Source: an uncultured Pelagibacteraceae bacterium (GTDB lineage Bacteria > Pseudomonadota > Alphaproteobacteria > Pelagibacterales > Pelagibacteraceae). From it: a stretch of DNA of 64,000 bases. The notes beneath the pieces are model-generated. The model was not told the DNA's origin, did not search any database, and was given only the letters and a program-made list of their open reading frames with translations. Location: contig CACHVT010000001.1 in assembly GCA_902583345.1 (NCBI GenBank), positions 62,001-126,000 of the forward strand. The letters are read 5' to 3'. The translations under genes and the position numbers were made by a program. Positions 44,998 through 54,049 of this stretch are shown piece after piece (position 1 is the first letter of the stretch; each line of letters begins with the position of its first letter).

Positions 44998-45213
44998 TTA
45001 AAATCTAAATATAATTCTGCCTTTTGTAAGGTCGTATGGTGTTACTTCGACTGTTACATTGTCACCCTGTAATACTCGAATTCTGTTTTTTCTTAACTTG
45101 CCAGCTGTATGTGCTGTTACAATATGGTTATTTTCCAATTGTACTCTAAACATAGCATTAGGAAGTAAATCGATAACCTTACCTTTAAACTCTAATAAGT
45201 CTTGTTTTGACAA
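44998..45213 (-). CDS. infA: translation initiation factor IF-1
   Basis: IF-1 assists 30S initiation. The 71-residue S1-fold protein contains [20 protein letters not shown] and ends TKGRIIFRF, typical of the family. The start is a TTG at 45213 with GAGGAG about nine bases upstream, inside the end of hisD. No ATG would keep the conserved N-terminus. It is followed six bases later by tRNA-Phe. Confidence 0.95.
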   Translation of the reverse strand: MSKQDLLEFKGKVIDLLPNAMFRVQLENNHIVTAHTAGKLRKNRIRVLQGDNVTVEVTPYDLTKGRIIFRF

Positions 45214-45215
45214 AA

Positions 45216-46490
45216 CTATTTTCTCCTCATTCTAGATTTTATACTTTGAGTGTGACCATATAATTGTTCAAACTCCGAAAGAGTTATAGCTGGATTTCCA
45301 ATTTTTTCTACCCCTAATTTACTAAGAGTAACAATAGATATTTTTTTAACAAATTCATTAGTATTTAATCCAGAACTAAATTTTGCAGATCCAGAAGTAG
45401 GTAAAACATGATTTGTACCTACCGTGTAATCCGATACACTCATTGGTGTATATCTTCCATTACATATGCTTCCTGCATTATATATTTTCTTATAATATTT
45501 TTTATAATTTTTCACATTTATTTCTAGATGCTCAGGTGCAATTTCGTTAATTACTTTGAATATTTGTTTGTCACTTTTTACAATTATTATTAAACCATTT
45601 TTGTTTAAGGAAGCAGTTGCAATTTTTTTTCTTGGTAAACTATTTAATAATTTTTTAATTCCTTTTTTAACATTGGGAATTATTTTTTTATCTTTTGTAA
45701 TCAATATACATTGACTATCTGGATCGTGTTCTGCCTGAGAAACAAGGGATGTTACTATTTGATTTATGTCTGTTTTTTTATCTGCTAGAACACATATCTC
45801 AGATGGTCCTGCATACATTGACTCCGTTCCTACAATTCTTCCAGATAACTGTCTTTTAGCCCCTGCAACAAATTGATTTCCAGGTCCAACAATCTTATTA
45901 ACTTTTTGAATGTAAGCTAGACTTGCAATTGCCTGAGCGCCACCCATGCAGTAAATTTCTTTAATTCCAACTTTCCTGGAAGCATACAGAACTGCTGGAT
46001 TTATTTTTCCAGAAATTTTTGGAGTTGCTAAAATAATTTTTTTAACCTTTGCTAATTTTGCTGGAATCGAGTTCATAAGAAGTGTTGAAGGTAGATTTCC
46101 AGGCACATAAATACCAACAGACTCAATTGGTACATTAATATGCTCTAGTTTATTTTTAAATTTGTCAAAATATACTATATTTTTGGTAAGCCCTTTTATT
46201 TGTTTTGAATGAAATTTATGAATTCTTAAGTAAGCGTAATCAATTGCTTTTTTTACTTTGTTATCTAAACTTTTAATTAATTTATCTACTTTATTTTTTG
46301 ATAGTTTTATTTCTTTATTTTTACTAAACCTTCTCTCATATTTTAGTAAAGCTTTTGACTTATTTTTCTTAATATCTTTTATAATTTTATCAATAAGTTT
46401 CAAATTATTATTTTTCTCTTCTCTTCTTGATTCCAAAAAGCTTATCAATTTATTTAAATAATTTTTATTAGTACAATTAATTATTTTCAT
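45216..46490 (-). CDS. hisD: histidinol dehydrogenase
   Basis: HisD performs the last two oxidations of histidine synthesis. The 424-residue protein shows [11 protein letters not shown], the [13 protein letters not shown] region, QAEHDPDSQ with zinc-ligand residues, and the late [15 protein letters not shown] motif. The start overlaps the DUF2948 gene by 14 bases and the stop is two bases before infA. The murA-DUF2948-hisD order is alphaproteobacterial. Confidence 0.96.
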   Translation of the reverse strand: MKIINCTNKNYLNKLISFLESRREEKNNNLKLIDKIIKDIKKNKSKALLKYERRFSKNKEIKLSKNKVDKLIKSLDNKVKKAIDYAYLRIHKFHSKQIKGLTKNIVYFDKFKNKLEHINVPIESVGIYVPGNLPSTLLMNSIPAKLAKVKKIILATPKISGKINPAVLYASRKVGIKEIYCMGGAQAIASLAYIQKVNKIVGPGNQFVAGAKRQLSGRIVGTESMYAGPSEICVLADKKTDINQIVTSLVSQAEHDPDSQCILITKDKKIIPNVKKGIKKLLNSLPRKKIATASLNKNGLIIIVKSDKQIFKVINEIAPEHLEINVKNYKKYYKKIYNAGSICNGRYTPMSVSDYTVGTNHVLPTSGSAKFSSGLNTNEFVKKISIVTLSKLGVEKIGNPAITLSEFEQLYGHTQSIKSRMRRK

Positions 46491-46884
46491 TGTTTGATTT
46501 TATTTGATCTGTCAATTCAATATCTATTATTTCTGCGTTGAGAGTTATAAATCTATTATTAGAAAATAAAAGCACTATCTCATAATTATGATCTTTTTTT
46601 AATAAGTCTATTGCCAAAAGTTCAAATAATTCATTTTTATTAGAAAACTGGAAGTTTTTTAATTTTACAGAAATTATATATGCAAATTTAACAATTGATT
46701 TAATTTTTTTTTTATCTTTTGGTTTCTCTTTGTCAGATCTTTCAATCAAAAATAAAAATATCTTATTTTTTGGTAAATATTTTAATTCACTAGATTTTAT
46801 TTTTCCTTCAGAAACTATTGCGGATATATATGGCAAGTCCTCAGGAGATTGACATGTGATTTTTTTTAAAAACTGCTTATCCAT
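46477..46884 (-). CDS. DUF2948 family protein
   Basis: The 135-residue protein begins with the SPEDLPYISAIVSEGKIKSSELKYLPK pattern, which together with its place between murA and hisD marks DUF2948. The middle is a charged, lysine-rich strand region. The function is unknown. It overlaps murA by one base and hisD by 14, so it is tightly coupled to both. Confidence 0.82.
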   Translation of the reverse strand: MDKQFLKKITCQSPEDLPYISAIVSEGKIKSSELKYLPKNKIFLFLIERSDKEKPKDKKKIKSIVKFAYIISVKLKNFQFSNKNELFELLAIDLLKKDHNYEIVLLFSNNRFITLNAEIIDIELTDQIKSNNENN

Positions 46885-48152
46885 TAAGAAGTCTTCTTAA
46901 TTTTTACTCCAATTTTTTTTAAATTATAGTACAAATTACTGTAGCCTCTTAAGCCATGGTATATGCGACTAATACAACTATTTCCGTTAGCAGACATGGC
47001 TCCCAGTATTATAGCAAAAGTGCTTCTTAAGTCAGATGAAATACAATCAGCTCCATTTAGAAAATCACTCCCAATTATTACAGCTTTTGATCCTTTTATA
47101 TTTATTTTTGCACCCATCCTTACCAGTTCTGGAGCAGACATATATCGATTAGTAAATATAGTTTCTTCGATTCTACTAATTCCATTTGATCTAGTTAAAA
47201 CAGCCATAAGCATGGGCATACAATCTGTTGCAAAACCTGGAAATGGAGAAGTTTTTATACGTGTAGGTTTCAATTTTTTTTTTCTGCTTAATTCTATAGA
47301 AGATTTGTTAACAATAATGTCACATCCTATATTCTTTAAAACTTTTAATTCTGTTCTTAAATATTTTGGATTTATTTTATCGACCTTTATTTTTCCTTTG
47401 GTTATCGCTGCAGTACACAAATAAGAAAACGCTTCTATCCTATCGCCAATAACTTCATGAGAATGACCGTTCAATTCTCTAACACCATAAATTTTTATGG
47501 CTCTCTTTCCTGTTAAGTAAATTTTAGCTCCACCATTTTTAAGAAATTTAATGAGATCTAATACCTCAGGCTCAATCGAAATATTTTTTAAAATAGTTAT
47601 TCCTTTTGCCAAGACAGATGCAAGTATTAAATTAGAAGTTCCTGTAACACTAACTGTTGGAAAATAATATTCAGCACCTTTAATCCCATTCTTTGCCTCA
47701 ATATTTATATAACCATTCTTAAGGCTATATTTGCAATTTAATTTTTTAAACCCCGCTAAATGATAGCCGATAGGTCTCGGTCCCAAACTACAGCCTCCTG
47801 ATAAAGCTGTTGAACATTTATTATATTTTCCAAGTAAAGCTCCCATAGCTAGAACTCCCGCTCTCATAGTTGATATATACTTATATTTCACTAGTAGTTG
47901 ATGTTTTTTTTTATTAGTTATTTTCAAAATTTTTTTTTTTTTTAAAATTTCAACTTTAGATCCTAATGATTTCAACAATACAATCATAGTTTTTATGTCG
48001 TTTGCTTCTAATGGAACATTTCTTAATGTAATTGTATTTTTAAACAAAATTGAAGAAGCCATTAAAGGCAAAACTGCATTTTTTGCACCACTACACCTAA
48101 TAGTGCCCTTAACTCCTTTAGAGTAAGAGCCATTAATCAAAAATTTTTCCAT
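46884..48152 (-). CDS. murA: UDP-N-acetylglucosamine 1-carboxyvinyltransferase
   Basis: MurA commits UDP-GlcNAc to peptidoglycan. The 422-residue protein has the catalytic cysteine in GGCSLGPRP (near 114-122), KNAVLPLMAS at the N-terminus and the TDCMPMLMAVL and FTNRYM motifs. The cysteine form is the one sensitive to fosfomycin. It follows dcd by three bases. Confidence 0.96.
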   Translation of the reverse strand: MEKFLINGSYSKGVKGTIRCSGAKNAVLPLMASSILFKNTITLRNVPLEANDIKTMIVLLKSLGSKVEILKKKKILKITNKKKHQLLVKYKYISTMRAGVLAMGALLGKYNKCSTALSGGCSLGPRPIGYHLAGFKKLNCKYSLKNGYINIEAKNGIKGAEYYFPTVSVTGTSNLILASVLAKGITILKNISIEPEVLDLIKFLKNGGAKIYLTGKRAIKIYGVRELNGHSHEVIGDRIEAFSYLCTAAITKGKIKVDKINPKYLRTELKVLKNIGCDIIVNKSSIELSRKKKLKPTRIKTSPFPGFATDCMPMLMAVLTRSNGISRIEETIFTNRYMSAPELVRMGAKINIKGSKAVIIGSDFLNGADCISSDLRSTFAIILGAMSANGNSCISRIYHGLRGYSNLYYNLKKIGVKIKKTS

Positions 48153-48155
48153 AGA

Positions 48156-48707
48156 CTACTTTGATTTAGCTAGTGTTATGCCACGCTGATCTTGATATTT
48201 TCGCGAACCCTCTGCATAAGAAACTTCGGGTTCTTCGCCTTCAAAAAATAAAATCTGAGCAGCTCCTGAATTTGCATATAATCTAATTGGTAAATTTGTA
48301 TGATTTGCAAATTCCATAACTAAATTACCTCTCCAGCCTCCTTCTAAAACACTAGAAGGTGTTCCAAGTCCTGTTCTAGCATAAGTACTTTTTGCTGTAA
48401 CCAAACCAGTTATACGTCTTGGCATTTTAAAATACTCCATACTAGCAGCTAGGGCAAAGGAGTTCGGAGGTATTAAAACTGAGTCCTCCCCTTTTACAGT
48501 TATAAAGCTATCCTCAGTAAAATTTTTTGGATCACAAATTGCACCTTTTGCATTACTAAATATTTTAAATTCGTCTCCACATCGAATATCGTAACCAAAA
48601 GTTCCTAGACCATGGCTAATACCCTTATGTACCAACTTGTCTACAAAAGGATTAATCATTTCTTCTTCTTTAACTAATTTTTTTATCTGACTATCATTTA
48701 AAATCAT
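48156..48707 (-). CDS. dcd: dCTP deaminase
   Basis: Dcd makes dUTP for thymidylate synthesis. The 183-residue trimeric-fold protein has GTFGYDIRCG near 35, SVLEGGWRGNLVMEF near 119-133 containing the catalytic glutamate, and the C-terminal KYQDQRGI. The start is one base after the stop of a 37-residue frame, so it is probably read in a unit with the two small genes upstream. Confidence 0.94.
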   Translation of the reverse strand: MILNDSQIKKLVKEEEMINPFVDKLVHKGISHGLGTFGYDIRCGDEFKIFSNAKGAICDPKNFTEDSFITVKGEDSVLIPPNSFALAASMEYFKMPRRITGLVTAKSTYARTGLGTPSSVLEGGWRGNLVMEFANHTNLPIRLYANSGAAQILFFEGEEPEVSYAEGSRKYQDQRGITLAKSK

Positions 48708-48708
48708 A

Positions 48709-48822
48709 TTATTTATTTTTTTTATTTCTGAGTTTTTTTTGAAAATTTTTTCTTTTCTTTAGATTTTTTCTTAAAGCAAGTTCAAGCTTAGAAAGCTTAT
48801 CCTTTTTATTATTTAAACTCAT
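48709..48822 (-). CDS. 37-residue lysine-rich small protein
   Basis: The frame (ATG at 48820-48822, TAA at 48709-48711) encodes a basic, helical peptide with the core LELALRKNLKKRK. Its ATG overlaps the stop of the 96-residue gene upstream by four bases, and its stop lies one base before dcd. The coupled spacing supports real translation. Short LR.NL.RRK proteins occur in alphaproteobacteria, but I cannot name the family. Confidence 0.6.
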   Translation of the reverse strand: MSLNNKKDKLSKLELALRKNLKKRKNFQKKLRNKKNK

Positions 48823-49109
48823 TTTACTTTGTTTGGATTAGTTATAAAATCTAAGGAAAGAGGCTCGTCAACTTTAATCTTATTTGAGTTTTCATCTTCT
48901 TTTTTATTGCCAACTTTTGCTTGTCTCTTTGCTCTTCTTTCAGCTAACTTTTTTTCTCGCTTAGCCTTTTTTTCCATAGCTTTTGCGCCACGAGTACTTT
49001 TAAAATCATAGTGTATTCCACAGTATGACCAGCTTCCTTGATAATTATAAAAATCTTGGTAAATGACCTCGTCATTTTCGTTTAATATAATTTTTTTGTA
49101 TACTTTCAT
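48819..49109 (-). CDS. conserved-looking 96-residue protein, unknown
   Basis: The N-terminal 40 residues form a compact, tyrosine- and tryptophan-rich strand region (QGSWSYCGIHYDFKSTRGAKAMEK). A long Lys/Arg-rich helix (to about 65) and an acidic tail follow. The layout suggests binding to RNA or DNA, but I recognise no family. It is the first gene of a probable unit with the 37-residue gene and dcd. Confidence 0.65.
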   Translation of the reverse strand: MKVYKKIILNENDEVIYQDFYNYQGSWSYCGIHYDFKSTRGAKAMEKKAKREKKLAERRAKRQAKVGNKKEDENSNKIKVDEPLSLDFITNPNKVK

Positions 49110-49211
49110 GGTGAATTTAAAATTTAATTAATATATTATAATTTAATATAAAATTAAGGCAATTATTTGAAAAATAACATTTTATACATTACTATTTTAT
49201 ACTTGTAATTT

Positions 49212-49285
49212 GCTCTCATAGTTAAATGGCATAACGGATCCATGGTAAGGATCAATTTCAAGTTCGATTCTTGGTGAGAGCACCA
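49212..49285 (+). tRNA. tRNA-Thr (GGT)
   Basis: A complete cloverleaf is visible. The acceptor stem GCTCTCA/TGAGAGC is followed by A73 and an encoded CCA, the D-stem is GTTA/TAAC, the anticodon stem GATCC/GGATC holds loop ATGGTAA (anticodon GGT), and the T-arm contains GTTCGATTC. Position 32 is A, where most tRNA-Thr have a pyrimidine. Its last base directly adjoins the stop codon of the convergent VTT-domain gene. Confidence 0.93.
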
Positions 49286-50008
49286 CTATTCACTTTTAAA
49301 AAATATTTTCCTCGAAATAAAAGCAATAATAAAGATTAAAATTAAACCAATTATAGGAAAGTAAATATCTGGGTTTGAAGTCATTTGTAAAATAGTAGGC
49401 ATCTTTTCATTATCATCAATTAATTTATTAATGCCTGCGCCTAACGAAACTACAATAAACAATTGAGGCGCTAGCCCAACTAATGAACCATAAAAATAAT
49501 TTTTAATTTTTATATTAAATAATGTAGGTAATAAATTTTGAATAAAAAATGGTATACCACCAATTGCTCTGTATATTACAAAATAAATAAATTCATTTTT
49601 TTTAAATTTTTTAATTAAGAATATAAATTTGGATGAAAATTTTTCGTATATAAAATCTTTTAGTAAATAATTTGCTAAAACATACAGCAATGTGGCACCT
49701 GTTGTTAATCCAAATAAAACAATTAACGTTCCTAGCCATTTTCCAAAAATAAATCCACCAATTAGACATATTGGAGTTCCAAAACCTAATAATAATACCC
49801 AAATTATAGTACCTAAGAAAAAAATTATACCGGATAGAAGTATATGTTTGTTTTTTATTTCATTAAGTGAGTCTCTATTAGATTTAATCAATTCAAAGCT
49901 AGTAAAATCTTGTATAGAAAAATATTTGAAAAAAAACCATAGAAAAATGCAGATTATCAAAATATAAATAACAGCAAGAGTTATTTTAATATTTTTTCTC
50001 TTATCCAT
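49286..50008 (-). CDS. VTT-domain (TVP38/TMEM64, DedA-like) membrane protein
   Basis: The 240-residue protein has about six hydrophobic segments and the VTT-domain signature GFGTPICLIGGFIFGKWLG (near 75-93). A later motif RAIGGIPFFIQNLLPTLFNI includes the re-entrant region with conserved proline. Family members move or scramble lipids or undecaprenyl phosphate in other bacteria. The exact role here is unknown. Its stop touches the tRNA-Thr 3' end with no gap. It is divergent from rpmH. Confidence 0.88.
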   Translation of the reverse strand: MDKRKNIKITLAVIYILIICIFLWFFFKYFSIQDFTSFELIKSNRDSLNEIKNKHILLSGIIFFLGTIIWVLLLGFGTPICLIGGFIFGKWLGTLIVLFGLTTGATLLYVLANYLLKDFIYEKFSSKFIFLIKKFKKNEFIYFVIYRAIGGIPFFIQNLLPTLFNIKIKNYFYGSLVGLAPQLFIVVSLGAGINKLIDDNEKMPTILQMTSNPDIYFPIIGLILIFIIAFISRKIFFKSE

Positions 50009-50085
50009 ATTGGTAATTTATTAAAAATAACTGTACTTATATAGTTTTATTTTCTATAAAAGCAAAATTTTAATATAAGTCACTT

Positions 50086-50220
50086 ATGAAAAGAACATGG
50101 CAACCTTCAAAAATTAAGAGAGCTCGTAAGCATGGGTTTCGATCTAGAATGGCAAATAAAAAGAGACAAAAGGTTCTGAGGAATAGAAGAAAAAAAGGAA
50201 GAAGATCTTTGAGCGTGTAG
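50086..50220 (+). CDS. rpmH: 50S ribosomal protein L34
   Basis: The 44-residue basic protein reads [19 protein letters not shown] at the start and continues with the RSRMANK signature of L34. It heads the universally common rpmH-rnpA-yidD-yidC order and lies four bases before rnpA. No dnaA or origin-like DnaA-box cluster is seen next to it. Confidence 0.97.
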   Translation: MKRTWQPSKIKRARKHGFRSRMANKKRQKVLRNRRKKGRRSLSV

Positions 50221-50224
50221 CTAG

Positions 50225-50566
50225 ATGTTAAACAAAATAGTAAGTTTATCGAAAAATGATGATTTTAAGAGTTTGCTAGCAGGAAAGAAGATTTCTAATA
50301 AATATTTCACTGTTTTTTTCAGAAAATTAATAAATAAAGGTAAAAATAATTTAAATATAAGTTTCGTTGTAAAAAGAAAATTAGGAAATGCAGTTAAAAG
50401 AAATAGAATAAAAAGAATTTTAAAAAATATTATGAAAGATGCTACTAAAAAAATATCTCTTAATTTCAATTATTCATATCTTGTTATTGCCAAAGAATCT
50501 GTTTTAAAAGATGAATATAAAAACATTAAAAAAACTTTATTCACAGACTTTAAAAAAATTAAATAA
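50225..50566 (+). CDS. rnpA: ribonuclease P protein component
   Basis: RnpA assists RNase P RNA in tRNA 5' maturation. The 113-residue protein has the signature KLGNAVKRNRIKRILKN (near 54-70), which binds the RNA. It overlaps yidD by one base. The RNase P RNA gene is not in this window. Confidence 0.94.
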   Translation: MLNKIVSLSKNDDFKSLLAGKKISNKYFTVFFRKLINKGKNNLNISFVVKRKLGNAVKRNRIKRILKNIMKDATKKISLNFNYSYLVIAKESVLKDEYKNIKKTLFTDFKKIK

Positions 50567-50805
50567 TGAAAATAATAACTTATTTATTAATAGTAATAGT
50601 AAAAACTTATCAGTTATTTATTAGTCCTCTATTTCCAAATTCCTGCAAGTTTAATCCTACATGTAGCACTTACTTTATTGAAAGTTTAAAAAGATATGGA
50701 ACAATTGAAGGATCTTATAAATCTATTTTAAGAATCATGAAATGCAATCCATGGTTTGGAAGTGGCGGAAATGATCCAGTTAAAAAACATGGGGAGATTA
50801 AATAA
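50566..50805 (+). CDS. yidD: membrane protein insertion efficiency factor YidD
   Basis: The 79-residue protein shows the family pattern YQLFISPLFPNSCKFNPTCSTYFIES near 16-41, with its conserved cysteines, and NPWFGSGGNDPV near the end. It assists YidC, which begins two bases downstream. All features are typical. Confidence 0.95.
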   Translation: MKIITYLLIVIVKTYQLFISPLFPNSCKFNPTCSTYFIESLKRYGTIEGSYKSILRIMKCNPWFGSGGNDPVKKHGEIK

Positions 50806-50807
50806 AT

Positions 50808-52490
50808 ATGGAATTAAAAAATATAATTGCAGCAGTGACTCTATCAATAGCAATAATTGTTTTTTACACCTTATTTTTTCAACCTTCTCCAGAAGAAATG
50901 AAAAAATTAAGAGTAGAAAAAGAAAAAAATGAATTAGCTCAAAACTCTGATACTCCTAGTTTGGATGGAACCGGAACTTTTTCAAAGCTGTCAAGAAAAG
51001 ATGCATTAAATGAGAATGAAAGAATATTTTTCGAAAATGAAAATATAATTGGATCCATTTCTCTTAAAGGGGCAAATATTGACGATTTAATTTTTAAAAA
51101 CTATAAAATTGAGTTAGATCAAAAAGAAAAGGTTATCCTTTTAAATCCAAGAAAAATACAAAATGGTTACTATGTGGAAACCGGTTTTGTTACTAATTCG
51201 CAAAATATCATAGTACCTAACTCCTCAACACTTTGGAAAATTGAAGGAAATAACAAATTAACTAAAAATAATCCTATAAAATTAGTATGGGACAATGAAC
51301 AAGGAATAAAATTTGAAAAAAATATCAGTCTAGATGAACAATTTTTATTTACTATTAAAGAAAAAGTTACCAACGTCTCTGACAAAACATATAATTTCTA
51401 CTCTTATGGACAAATAGTTAGAAATAAGAAACCGATAATTTCAGGTTTTTATATTCTACACGAAGGTCCAATTGCAACCTTAGATGATCAATTAATTGAG
51501 GAAGATTATGACGATATTGAAGATGAAAAATTTACTAAAAATGCATCAAAGGGTTGGCTAGGAATTGGAGATAAATATTGGATCACAAGTATTGTGCCAC
51601 CTAGAAATAAAGATTTTAAAACAACTTTTGATTATAAAAATAAATTTAGAGTTAATTACATATCTTCAGAAGGAATTCAAGTTGGCCCTAATGATACTAT
51701 AGAAGAAGAAATTCAAATTATAGTTGCTGCAAAAAAAGTTGCTACTATTGATGGATACGCAGAGAGCCTCGGAATAGATAAATTTGACTTAGCAATTGAT
51801 TGGGGAATGATGTATTTTTTAACAAAGCCATTATTCTTTGCAATAGACTATTTTTTTAAATTGGTTGGGAACTACGGGGTGGCTATTATTTTGGTAACAG
51901 TGTGCATTAGATTGCTATTTTTTCCTCTTGCATCATTTTCTTTTCGAAGCATGGGAAAAATGAAACTTCTTCAACCTGAAATGACCAGATTAAAAGAACT
52001 ACATAAAGAAGATAAAATGAAACTACAACAAGAAATGATGGCTTTATATAAAAGAGAAGGAGTGAACCCTATGAGTGGTTGTTTGCCTATACTCGTTCAA
52101 ATCCCAGTGTTCTTTGCGTTATATAAAGTACTATTTGTGACTATTGAAATGCGACATATGCCCTTTTATGGTTGGATTAAAGATTTGTCAGCAAAAGATC
52201 CTACATCACTGTTCAATTTATTTGGTTTAATTCCATGGGACCCGCCATCATTTTTAATTATTGGCGCATGGCCAGTTGCAATGGGTGTAAGTATGTATAT
52301 TCAGCAAAAACTTAATCCTGCTCCTCCAGATCCAATGCAAGCAAAAATATTTATGTTTTTTCCTATTTTTCTAACTGTCATTCTTGCTCCTTTTCCAGCT
52401 GGACTAGTAATTTACTGGACTTTCAATAACATCTTAACTTTAATTCAACAATTCTATATTCAAAGAAAAATGAGCGTTAAAACCAAGTAG
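50808..52490 (+). CDS. yidC: membrane protein insertase YidC
   Basis: YidC inserts and folds inner-membrane proteins. The 560-residue protein has an N-terminal span (about 6-24), a large periplasmic domain (about 45-335) and a C-terminal five-helix insertase core from about 345, including MSGCLPILVQIPVFFALYKVL and IYWTFNNILTLIQQ. The argB ATG follows its TAG with no gap. The GTPase gene engB, often next, is missing. Confidence 0.96.
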   Translation: MELKNIIAAVTLSIAIIVFYTLFFQPSPEEMKKLRVEKEKNELAQNSDTPSLDGTGTFSKLSRKDALNENERIFFENENIIGSISLKGANIDDLIFKNYKIELDQKEKVILLNPRKIQNGYYVETGFVTNSQNIIVPNSSTLWKIEGNNKLTKNNPIKLVWDNEQGIKFEKNISLDEQFLFTIKEKVTNVSDKTYNFYSYGQIVRNKKPIISGFYILHEGPIATLDDQLIEEDYDDIEDEKFTKNASKGWLGIGDKYWITSIVPPRNKDFKTTFDYKNKFRVNYISSEGIQVGPNDTIEEEIQIIVAAKKVATIDGYAESLGIDKFDLAIDWGMMYFLTKPLFFAIDYFFKLVGNYGVAIILVTVCIRLLFFPLASFSFRSMGKMKLLQPEMTRLKELHKEDKMKLQQEMMALYKREGVNPMSGCLPILVQIPVFFALYKVLFVTIEMRHMPFYGWIKDLSAKDPTSLFNLFGLIPWDPPSFLIIGAWPVAMGVSMYIQQKLNPAPPDPMQAKIFMFFPIFLTVILAPFPAGLVIYWTFNNILTLIQQFYIQRKMSVKTK

Positions 52491-53357
52491 ATGTCTTTAC
52501 TAAAAGAAGAAGATTTAAAAAAAATATTACCTGAAGATGGCCCTCGAAAAGAGGAGGTATCTAAGTATATCAAAAAATATAAGAATGATTTAATAGTCAT
52601 TAAATATGGGGGAAATGTTTTTATTGATAGAAATATATTTAATAGTTTTATATCAGATATAAGTACATTAAACAAATTAGGAATTGCAATTATAGTTGTT
52701 CATGGGGGTGGACCTAGAATAAAAAGAGAATTAGATAAGTCAAATATTCAAACAAAATTTATTAGAGGTTTAAGAGTAACTGATGAAAAAATTATAAATA
52801 TAGTTGAGGATGTATTAATTGATTTTAATAATGACATAGTTGATTCTCTTAAACAAACTGGTGTCGATGCAATTTCAATAAATACTAAAAAAAATAATGT
52901 AATAGAAGTTGTTCCTGAGTCAGAAGAACTTGGCTTTGTAGGCAAACCAAAAAAGATTAATAATGAAATCATAAAAAAAGCCTTGGAAAAAAATATGATA
53001 CCAATTATATCTCCTTTAGGCATAGGAAAAAATAATCAAACTTATAATATAAATGGCGATACAGCTGCAGGAGCTATAGCAAAATCTCTAAGATCAAGAA
53101 GATTACTTTTAATGACAAATATAGAGGGTGTTTTAGACAAAAATAAAAAACTTATTACAGAAATTAACTCTGCTGATGCAAATGAAATGATAAATGTTGG
53201 GACTATTTTGGGTGGAATGATACCTAAAATTAAAACAAGTCTTGATGCAGTGAATAATGGAGTTACAGGTGTTGCAATAGTCGATGCTCGAGTTCGACAT
53301 GCATGCTTATTTGAAATATTTACCGATAAAGGTGCTGGGACCTTAATTAGAAAATGA
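52491..53357 (+). CDS. argB: acetylglutamate kinase
   Basis: ArgB phosphorylates N-acetylglutamate, the second arginine step. The 288-residue protein has IKYGGNVFID, VHGGGPRIKREL, RVTDEKII and NGDTAAGAIAKSL, covering the ATP and substrate sites. It starts immediately after yidC and overlaps the HAD phosphatase gene by four bases. Confidence 0.95.
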   Translation: MSLLKEEDLKKILPEDGPRKEEVSKYIKKYKNDLIVIKYGGNVFIDRNIFNSFISDISTLNKLGIAIIVVHGGGPRIKRELDKSNIQTKFIRGLRVTDEKIINIVEDVLIDFNNDIVDSLKQTGVDAISINTKKNNVIEVVPESEELGFVGKPKKINNEIIKKALEKNMIPIISPLGIGKNNQTYNINGDTAAGAIAKSLRSRRLLLMTNIEGVLDKNKKLITEINSADANEMINVGTILGGMIPKIKTSLDAVNNGVTGVAIVDARVRHACLFEIFTDKGAGTLIRK

Positions 53358-54046
53358 AAAGTCTAAAAGAAATGAAATATCTTCTTTTAGACCTTGATGG
53401 TGTATGTTATGGCAAACATAATAATTATTCTTTAGAAAAAGTATTTGGACAAGTATCAAACCGTATGACTAGCTTTATATCTGAAAGATTGAAAATAGAC
53501 TTGAAAGAAGCAAAAAAATTACAGACTGATTATTTTTATAAATATAATACAAGTTTAAATGGTCTAATGATACACCACGATATTCCACCACAAGAATTCC
53601 TAAAGTATGTACACACAATAGATCTTTCTTTTATGAAAGAAGACAAAATAATGAGAAGTGAACTTGAAAATTTAGACATGGAAAAATTTATTTTTACTAA
53701 CGGCAGTGCAGAGCATGCTGAAAATATATTAACACATTTAGGTATATATGACCTATTTGGAAGAGATAAGGTTTTTGATATTGAGGATAGTGGTTATGTA
53801 CCAAAACCAGAAGCAAAAACTTTTGATTTAATGCTTAAAAAATTTAATATTAACCCTAAAGAAACTATTTACATAGAAGATATCGCCAAAAATTTAAGTA
53901 TTGGTTATGATAGAGGTTGCACGACAGTTTGGTTAATTAATGATGAGCATTTTGGAAAATTTGACTCTAATAAAGAATATATTTTGCACAAAATTGAAAA
54001 TCTATCTTTATTTCTTAAAGAAATAAGGCTATTAAAAAGTAAATAA
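53354..54046 (+). CDS. HAD-family pyrimidine 5'-nucleotidase-like phosphatase
   Basis: The 230-residue protein has HAD motif I as LLLDLDGVCY (near 11-20), FTNGS as motif II, and a late YIEDIAKN as motif IV, with the SDT1/YjjG-type cap in between. The yidC-argB-phosphatase-dapD order is usual in alphaproteobacteria, where this gene is annotated as pyrimidine 5'-nucleotidase. The substrate is unproven. It overlaps argB by four bases. Confidence 0.86.
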   Translation: MKSLKEMKYLLLDLDGVCYGKHNNYSLEKVFGQVSNRMTSFISERLKIDLKEAKKLQTDYFYKYNTSLNGLMIHHDIPPQEFLKYVHTIDLSFMKEDKIMRSELENLDMEKFIFTNGSAEHAENILTHLGIYDLFGRDKVFDIEDSGYVPKPEAKTFDLMLKKFNINPKETIYIEDIAKNLSIGYDRGCTTVWLINDEHFGKFDSNKEYILHKIENLSLFLKEIRLLKSK

Positions 54047-54049
54047 ACT

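Noticed and set aside
46963..47424. 153-residue open frame on the plus strand inside murA
   Set aside because: It is antisense to well-conserved murA codons, shows no domain, and looks like a shadow of low-complexity AT-rich sequence.
50009..50085. replication origin near rpmH
   Set aside because: rpmH adjoins dnaA and oriC in many bacteria, but no dnaA gene or cluster of DnaA boxes is seen in this 77-base spacer.
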